From Sordariomycetes sp. S80-01Y (taxonomy: Eukaryota > Ascomycota > Sordariomycetes), in assembly GCA_037042185.1 (NCBI GenBank), contig JAXQJY010000032.1, positions 3,348,001-3,412,000 on the forward strand: a DNA stretch of 64,000 bases. The letters run 5' to 3'. Shown here piece after piece: positions 56,452 to 64,000 of this stretch; positions within the stretch are counted from its first letter, which is position 1, and the number at the start of each line of letters is the position of its first letter. The position numbers were made by a program, and so were the translations under genes. Below the pieces are notes generated by a model that was not told the DNA's origin, did not search any database, and saw only the letters and a list, made by a program, of their open reading frames with translations.

Positions 56452-57331
56452 TGAACCCATGATTAAGTTGGTTTTGGACGATATATAAGAGGGATCTGCT
56501 CATTGAGATTTAGCAAGGCGTTGGCAATCTTGGCAGAGTAGACATAGGGTATATTTCCGTGAGCAATCTGAGCCAATAAAGCAGGAAGATGCATTTCAAG
56601 CACAGCAGCCAGTGATTTCTTTACTCTGGTACAGGATCATGAGAAGCACTTCAGCACCGTCCTTATAGCTAGGGTGTAGGGGTTAGGGGATAGGGCGACG
56701 AGCAGTCGACAGAAAAGAGGAACAATGACAAATACCTCGACGTGTGGATGGGGTTTGCGTGCGTCTGGCAGCTCTGACGCACTGGCCAGCACAGCCGACA
56801 GCCGGGTGACGGTACTGTATGGAGTGCTGTGCTCGGTACGTACGTGGCCGGGGAAATGTCAGCGCAACGCCACGCGGAAATGAAGGAGGGGTGGCAGACC
56901 ATGTAGCCCTATGGAGAGGGACTACTCTACTAGACTAGTCCAACACTCCGCCTGTCACAGGTGCAGCGGTACTGCTGTGCCCCCTTTTCTGTCGGCCCGC
57001 CACTGAGGCTGGCACTGCCAGTGACAGGGAGTAGTCCGTAAGCACCCACCATCACCCCGACGTCCCGACGAATCGTAACAGCTTCGTCCGTTATCATCAT
57101 CCCGCCTAGCCCTTCTTCTAGGACGAGGAGAAGCGTTTCCCGAGGAATATCGAGTCTTCTTCCCTCTGCCCTCTCTGCTTGGTCATTTCCTGTCGCCGGG
57201 ACGATTCCAACGCACCCCGCGGCAGTCACCATGGTCGACTCATAACGTCGGCTCACGTCACCCTCACTCTGAAACCTCGCATCCCAAGCCCAAATCATCG
57301 ATAAATACACCCATTCCCACCCTCCTAGAAG
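56452..57331. other. Intergenic region / promoter of the bZIP gene
   Basis: 880 bp. A TATA-like GATAAATAC sits at 57299, about 30 bp before the ATG, perhaps too close to be functional. No gene, tRNA or repeat recognised. Confidence 0.45.
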
Positions 57332-58565
57332 ATGTCGGAAACAGGCGACCGCTCGTCGATTTCGACGCTCTGGAGCAAGAGCAAGCAGGTCTTCAAGGGG
57401 AAGCCGCCCTCAGCATCCGAATCGCCAGGAAGCCGGACCAGCGAATGTGAGTCTCCACGGTGCGACCTCTCCCTCCCGCAACGGACGGACCCTCGTTGTC
57501 GCAGGACGGGTGCTGACACGCCGCAACAGCCGACCAGTCCAAACATCAGACGCGTCGCGCGCAGGTCCGCAGCGCGCAGATCCGCCATCGGCAGCGCAAG
57601 GCCAACTACCAGAAGGAGCTCGAGCTCGAGCTCAGCCAGTACCGCGAGCTCATCTTTCGCGGTGAGGCAGAGGCGGCAGCCCTGAGGGTGGAGAACGATG
57701 CCATCAAGGCTAAGCTGAGCGAGGTGGGCGTCTATCTGCGCGGCACGCCGGGGAGCCGGGAAAGCAGCGTGCCCGTCCAGTTGACGACCCCGGAAGGGCG
57801 TGAGCTCGAAGTCTCGGGGACTACTCCAGAGTTGTTTGGGAACGTTGACGTTGATGAGCTTACCGCTACGCTGGGCATGGATGGTGTCATGGGCACGCCT
57901 GCGTTTGCTGTCAGTAGTAGCTCGTCCGGGGGGAGCCTGCTCAGCGGCAGCAGTCCGGCGGGAAGCGATCCAGGGACATGGCTGTCGCGGGCGCAAGAGT
58001 ACACAGCCATCAACTTCATCCTTTCGTTTGTCTCCCGCTCCCTAGCTCCGAGAATGCAGCTGACGTCCGCCACAGACTCGAGCATATCTGCTGGGACCAC
58101 TTCACGCTGGGCGATTTTCCCAGACACAACTACGCGGATCCGCCAGACCCAAAACCTGTGTGCTCGGACCCCGATCACGGCCATACGTTGATGGCCACCA
58201 GCTACGTCATGCAAACCGCGCCATCTACGTTTTACGACGCTCGCGCGGCCTTGCGGGAGCATCAAAGGTACCCAGCTTCGTCGCCTTCCCCGCCAACCTT
58301 TGAGTGGCAAACTCCTGCCATCAGTCTGGCGACTCTGAGAGGATTGGCGTCGTCGTTGAATCCCGGAGACAAGGAACTCACCCCAGTGCAGGCTTGGTTC
58401 GAGCTGGCCGAAAGATACGGGACCGACAAGATGGTGCACGAGAGGACGCTGGAGTTCCTGAGGAGGGAGTTCAAGGGAGTGGTCAAATGTGTGGCGTACG
58501 GGGCGGCAATGGAGAGGGGAGCATTTGAAAGCGTAGCCGGACGGGTTCTCGGCTCGTTTATCTAA
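57332..58565 (+). CDS. Atypical fungal bZIP transcription factor, 366 aa
   Basis: Exons 57332-57446, 57530-58025 and 58076-58565, with introns of 83 and 50 bp, encode 366 aa. Splice 1 joins ...SRTSE to DQSKHQTRRAQVRSAQI to form the basic region, continuing RHRQRKANYQKELELELSQY with leucine-type heptads to about residue 95 (LRVENDAIKAKLSEV). The invariant basic-region Asn (normally Q-N-R) is Val here, as in a fungal subfamily with RRAQVRxAQ. The C-terminal part carries a conserved-looking segment made by splice 2, INFILSLEHICWDHFTLGDF, and a helical end. It is probably a nuclear regulator; target unknown. The second donor is GTTTGT. The stop is 56 bp from the DOP1 stop on the other strand. Confidence 0.85.
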
Positions 58566-58621
58566 TTGTAACTGTGCCTCATGTTGGGTAGCTATCTTCG
58601 TGCGTGACAGTCGATATACGT

Positions 58622-61600
58622 CTATAAAGCTCTCGCTATGGTTCTTTCGTCAAACAAATCTCGCAACAGGCCCTGTAGGCAGGCTTCGTTGTCGACATCC
58701 CCCATTGCGTATGTTGACTCAAAGGCGTAGATGCTCAGCTGCCCGAAGAAGGGCCTCAGAATCTTGGCCACCAGTTCATCCTTCCTCTCAATGGTGACTT
58801 CGTCGCTGATCCCTCCCGCGCCGATGAGTGGACGTCTGTGGGTGCTGCTGGCTGTCAGATGAGCTGCTGCCTCGGAATGGGGCATGGATTGCCCAGCGCC
58901 TCGGCCCAGCTCTTCCGACAGCTCGTCAACGAGTGCCACGGGTTGTGTGGTGGAGTAGCGGTAGACAGCGTCGATGGTGTCCGTGATGAAGAGCCACTCG
59001 TGCAGCTGGAAGTCGTCAGGGGCAACACAGACCAGGAGGTCAAGTAGCTTGCACGCCTGGAGGATCGATAGGTTGGTGTACATGTCGGATGCGTTGCTGT
59101 TGTCTGGCGCCACGACCGAGGAGATGGCGGCGTGGAGCTCCGTGTTCACTATAGGCCAGAGCATGGCCAGGTGAATGGGGCTTACCTTGAGTATAAGAGC
59201 CCTCAGAAGCATGTAAACATCTGCCCTGGTAGTTGACGATGGGGAAGAAGTCGACGTTGCTGCCAGTATCTCAACGAGCTTGTCGAATATGATGGGCAAG
59301 TCGGAAACGAATGCATCCTGCGCCGAAGCAAGCACTAAGGTGGCCATCCGCCGTAGGTTGACCTGAGTCTTGCGATCCGCCTCCAATCTGGCCGAGGTGG
59401 CGCCCACTCCAAACACGATGCCTGCTGTTGTCGGTGCATTGATGCGGCTCACGATGTCGCTCATCTTTTCCTTGTCTGCAACTGCCCACTGTCTCAAAAG
59501 TGGCAGCCACCCGTCCTCCACAAGGGCCAGATTCATTGAGAAGAACCTGGAGTCGTTGAAAGCTTCTCCAACATCCTTCTTCCAGGTCTTCTGGTTGTTT
59601 TGTAGCCTTGAGAGCTCATGCAACAAGCTGAGCGTGCTTCTATTGACCGTGTCTGGAAAGCTCTTTGAGCGGAAGGTAGGTCCAATCACGTTGGTCGAGA
59701 TCGTGCCAGCCGCCGAGAGCACACGGTCAGTTTCGACCAGAATCTTGGATAGGTTCGGAACTATAGAGGCGAGGATCCCAACCACATCCTCAGGTTGGCG
59801 GGTTGAGGCTGCGGTGCTGCGGCGACTTCCGTCGATTTTAGGCAATTTTTCGGACGAGCCATTCATGTTTGCAGTCTCTAGGGTGATGGGGCGCGTGGTG
59901 AACAGGGCGGTCAAGAGTCGGAGGAACAAGTCCTGCAAGTAAGTCAGACAGTCACAAGGCATTCGTCGAATGTGAGCTTACCCCTAATTCCCTGCGCATC
60001 TTCCGCTGCTCGCCGAAATTGGTGTTGTCAACTTTTTCGCCCAATATTGCCGCGAATTCGAGTAGACTCGGGAGGTTTTGACGATGAGGAAACGGGTTGC
60101 TCAGGAGGTCTTTGAGGAAAACAATGCAGTCCTGCCAGATCTCGTCCATAGCATCGTCGTCGAGCGATCGAGTGTACTCGACCAAGAATGTTACCAAGTT
60201 CGAATCCTCAAGCGAGATAGTCATAGTTGATCTACGAGAGGGTTCTAGCGCCCCGGGATTGGTCCTGCTGTATATCGAGTTGAAAAGGGCTGGGATCGAA
60301 TGGCGCGGCCGGGACGCCTCGAGAGCAGATAAGAGGTTGAAGACTTCGGCTGCACTTTGTGGCGTAGTTGCATTCCTCCAGATGTCGATGACCGTTTCGA
60401 GACACTCCAGATTTTCTACGGTGAACAGATGCTCCAGGAGGCGTCTAGCTCTGTTTCTCATGCGTAGAGACGTATGGTGGAAGGTGGCTAAAGACGCAGT
60501 GTCCTGCTGTGAAGCATCTTCGCCCAGACCCCACGACCATATCCTGTAGCACATGCGGGTTGCATCCTGAAAGGCCAAATGAACCGTGAGTCTGTCGTTG
60601 GCTGTGGCGCTGCGTGAGTGATGGCCATCGGATTGGAACACGCCGGACACCATACTGCCGAATAGAGACTGCGGTTGATCTGGGTTCTTAAGAAGTTGCG
60701 CTCGCGCCTCCTCTGACAGCAGTTGATCATGGGCTCTTGCAAGAACCTGCTCTAGTCCGTTCAGAAGGTATATCAGACTTGACTCCGGAGACCCGGCCTC
60801 ATGTGCAACCACTGGGCTCTCTTCAGAGCGGAAGGTGTCCCGGAGATGGCCAAACGTCGACCCAATCTGCTTGCAAAGTGTTTCAACCAGAGGTATCAGC
60901 ACCTGGAAGATTGAGTCGGCGTAGAATGGCAGACATTCAGCGAAGAATGCTATCCAGCTGTCCAGGACTTGCCTACTCTGATTTGAGCTCAAAGCAGCTT
61001 GAAGGCATTTCAACAGGAGCGGTGGAGGGGGTGTATAGTTCGGTCGAGCATCGCTCATTGATAACGATGGTCGACTTGCTCGCGAAGGATCTATGCTCGG
61101 GTTCCTCTTTTCCGATGGTGGCGTGGCCGGCAGCTCTGCGGGGCTCGCATCTCTTAGTTTGAGGGCATCGTATACAACATCAAGCAGAAGAACTTGGACG
61201 TAGGGATCTGCGCCGCCAATGGACTTCCACAATCTGTCAAGGAAGACATTCTCCAAGCTGAGATGGGAAACCACGGTCGAACCGTGTTGGCTCAGCAGGA
61301 ACTGGTGTAGAATCCCGAGGGCGAAACGGTGAAGCTGTGATACCCTTTGTTCCAGCTCCTGGTCTTCAGACTCCGGATCTGCCGTGACACAGCGCAAGCA
61401 AACGCGCATGAAGAATTCCTGTAAGGTCATCTCACTCTCTTCACCGCCACCTGCTTGAAGGTTAGCAGACGTAACAGCAGCCACTCGGACGGCTTACTGC
61501 TGATGTGCATGGACTGCCCGTGTGTAGAGACATGTTTGGAGGCTAGGACCGCCCAGGCAACGTCCCCGCAAGCACTCAATACATTCGACAATGACCGGAG

Positions 61601-64000
61601 GTAGTAGAGGCATAAATCTACATCATCATCGCCGGAAAACTCCTTAGGCTCGGGTACGAACTTCTCGCTACCCATGTCTTTGAGATCTGAAAGGAAGTTG
61701 ATATCCGAAAGCTTGTAGACAAATAGTAGAAACAACCTGCGAGACATTAGGGAAGGAAAGACGCCGAAAGAAGATATTGTTTTACCTGTCGATGCCAGTC
61801 ATGTTATTCAACCATGACTTGACGGTCATGTAATGTTGAGTTGTATTGTTTGTTAATGAATCCAGGATAAGGAACAGTGGCCGAGTCAACATGATCTCGA
61901 AATGATCCATACCTGCAAGTCGCGGAACAGCCTTGGCCTCTGAAATGGAGAGCTTCGAACCCCTTCTATCTGACGGGTTGTCTTGCAGAGTGTGCGACCA
62001 GAGCACGCTGAAGGTGTGGCCGTTTTCCACTCGACGCTGAGGCGTGGACGAGGGGTTGTCATCGGCTACTACGAGACTTGCCAGGCTGGCCTCGATGTCT
62101 CGATTCGACAAGGATAGCGCAGCCTGTAGCTCCCATAAACATCGGACCGTCTCGACATGATACTTTGGTTCTGGAGCCGCGAGATAGGACCAGGCATGGG
62201 GCACAAGCCGTGACGCCAACCCCGATAGTTCCGATAGAGATATCCTACTAGCAGTCTGTAACTCTATTGAGAGCTGAACCATCGGCGAGAAGTGAGAAAA
62301 TGGCATGATTTCAGCAGACTCCATACGGCCCCTCAAGAAGGTCATCAACGATTCGATGTCCAGAGTGTAGCTAGAGGGCATCTTAGCCAGCGCTAGTATC
62401 AACAACCGAGCTGCGAAGGATCCTGGCAGGGCGCCGTTCCGAACGAACTGTACGGTCTGGTGCAAGATGAGCTCGCCAATGTCCGACGGCGAAAAAGGCG
62501 GCGGGGCAGCCTCAATATTTCCTTGCTCATTGACATAGAAATCTTGTATCCGCTTCAAAAGTTCCGCGTTTGACATGGTGTCGACGGCTGACTTTTTGGA
62601 TTTGTGTTGTGCCTTGCTCTCGGGGAAGGCCCGCTGTGGCACAAGATCCAGAAGCGTGATGGCAATGGTGAGCGCTGCTTCCATTATGTCAGACACCCAG
62701 TCGTTACTGGGGTCGCTCGGGCGAGAGCGCTCCTTTAGATCTTGCAACATTCCCAACGTGGCTAAGCAAGACAGTGGCGCATGGACTGTGACCATCTCTT
62801 CCTCTCGAACATTGAAGTTCGTGAGAATGAAGCGAGCTGTGGCTAGCTTCTTCTTTCTCACCTCCACGGTGGCAGAGGAAGGACCCAGAGCCTGGGCTAG
62901 CAGCGAGATCAACTCGCTATAGATCAGGCCGCTCTCGATACCATCGAAGAAGACGCTAGCGCTCCTCAGAACTTCTGCGAATTCTGCCCGAGATGATGCC
63001 TGATCCTGGAAGAGATGGACATTCTCAATGATTGGGAGAAATACTTCTGGGATGACTAGGCCACCGATTTCCCAGCGATCCATCAGGGACAGGCATATTC
63101 TGTAAGGCCGTGCCCTCTCCGTCGGACTCCTCTTGTCTTCGTTTTCTATCATACCCAATAACGCCCGAGTCAATGGCTGCAAGCCAAATCTTTCAAAATA
63201 GTTTGTTCGTGAGGAAAGATATGATTGATGATGGTCCGCAGGTGTGGTAGGCGATTCCAAAATCTGATCAGCATCCCCTCCGGGAGACTCAGGCCCGAGG
63301 AACCATGCCCAAAGGCGGCGATTCAGGCTCATATCTCGTCGAATGACTACGCCAACTGCCGCCTTCAACAGTAGCTCCAAGTCCCCAGGCTTCACTTTCT
63401 GCTGCAAGACATTGGAACTTAGGGGCAAATGAGTAACAAGCAGGTCTAGAAAGCCACGCTGAATCAGCAGCTGATCGTCCAAAAGTCCACTAGCAAAGCA
63501 GCGGATAAGTAGACCCGGTTCAGGAGATGTCGTTATGGCGGCGACGGCCTCGTTGGTTTGGCTAACGAAGCCGTTCTTCACACTGGCTTCGACCGGCCCT
63601 ATTGACGCGCCACCCTGGGCTGGCAAATGTTTCACCAGGTACGCTAGACCTCCGGGTCGCCTCCCGGGGCTGGTGATGCAGGCGAGAAAGAAGCATTGCC
63701 AGAAGTAGTCGTCGCCTGTGGCATGATCATCCGTCAGCAGTTCGCTATCCACGGGCCGTATAGCTTCCTTGAAGCTTGCGACCAATTTTAGAGTTCGATC
63801 AAAATCCTCGGCCGTCTCATCCTCCAAGCCCGGAAGTAGAGCGAGGATAATCGCTTTCATCGCCGGCCGAAGGGATCTTGGATCAAGCCTCAGAATAAAA
63901 TGTTCCACGAGGTCAAGATACGGCGACCGGACCGACAGCGAAGCGAAGGAGAGTACCGAAGCTAGACCTGGTAGGTACAACGGCAGGTCTCTTGATAGTC
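58622..64000 (-). CDS. DOP1: Dopey-family protein Dop1 (partial, N-terminus beyond window)
   Basis: Exons run from the window edge to 61786, then 61736-61498, 61450-59982 and 59932-58622, with introns of 49, 47 and 49 bp; about 1744 residues are present. The frame is open through position 64000 (LSRDLPLYLPGLASVL), so roughly 100 N-terminal residues of a typical fungal Dop1 are missing. Dop1 works with the flippase Neo1 and Mon2 at the Golgi/endosome; the Aspergillus homologue DopA affects development. It is an all-helical leucine-rich solenoid. Family stretches include SVRSPYLDLVEHFILRLD, DPYVQVLLLDVVYDALKLRD and the C-terminal LHEWLFITDTIDAVYRY. The acceptor of the second visible intron is tandem (AAGCAG), so one residue may vary. 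Confidence 0.93.

Overview
The window is nuclear DNA of a filamentous ascomycete (Pezizomycotina, most likely Sordariomycetes). It holds single-copy eukaryotic genes with short GT-AG introns, mostly 45-65 bp and often with CTRAC-type branch sites before the acceptor. The families are typically fungal: Vps10, Pmt4, Hap3 with its fungal core, and a Grh1-like GRASP. There are no bacterial operons, rRNA genes, CRISPR arrays or intact transposons. I recognise 27 protein genes. Three small spliced ones (a 65-aa Cys/Trp protein, a TMEM14-family protein and Cmc2) only appear when exons are joined by eye.

Layout, left to right. 0.8-3.5 kb: disordered fungal protein with a long intron. 4.5-9.1 kb: VPS10 sorting receptor (-). 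10.7-12.4 kb: NTF2-like protein with a repetitive acidic/aromatic tail (+). 12.8-14.8 kb: amino-acid permease (-). 16.1-16.9 kb: unknown protein with a PAM2 motif (+). 17.4-19.5 kb: ER alpha-1,2-mannosidase (-). 20.2-23.3 kb: ATG10 (+), a U2B''-like snRNP protein (-) and ARPC1 (+). 23.8-24.4 kb: RidA/Mmf1 (-). 25.4-27.8 kb: PMT4 (+). 28.3-30.9 kb: a second unknown PAM2 protein (-). 32.6-33.2 kb: unknown 201-aa protein (+). 35.4-37.8 kb: C2H2 regulator (+). 38.6-39.5 kb: pyroglutamyl peptidase (+). 39.8-40.1 kb: 65-aa protein (-). 40.6-42.8 kb: Kelch/DUF4110 protein (-). 43.2-44.1 kb: TGS1 (-). 44.7-45.8 kb: GRASP (+). 45.9-46.6 kb: OST2/DAD1 (-). 46.9-47.3 kb: TMEM14 (+). 47.6-47.9 kb: CMC2 (-). 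48.1-48.7 kb: prefoldin subunit 2 (+). 48.7-51.7 kb: gene-poor, with a hairpin cluster and a possible multicopper-oxidase relic. 51.7-52.5 kb: HAP3 (+). 54.4-56.5 kb: RRN3 (+). 57.3-58.6 kb: atypical bZIP (+). 58.6-64.0 kb: DOP1 (-), whose N-terminus lies outside the window.

This is a housekeeping neighbourhood rather than one pathway or a biosynthetic cluster. A secretory/endomembrane theme recurs without forming an operon: VPS10, ER mannosidase, PMT4, OST2, GRASP, DOP1 and ATG10. RNA biology is also well represented: U2B'', TGS1, RRN3 and the two PAM2 proteins. Several pairs share short divergent promoters (U2B''/ARPC1, OST2/TMEM14, CMC2/PFD2). Others are tail-to-tail with almost no spacer (ATG10/U2B'', bZIP/DOP1).

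The observations I find most worth checking are: two unrelated uncharacterised proteins with near-perfect PAM2 motifs; the nine-fold short motif in the NTF2-like protein; the 65-aa spliced protein; a splice donor overlapping the mitochondrial start codon of the RidA gene; the uORF whose stop overlaps the start of the first PAM2 gene; and several stopless introns of length 3n. All exon joins were inferred by reading the sequence, without transcript data.
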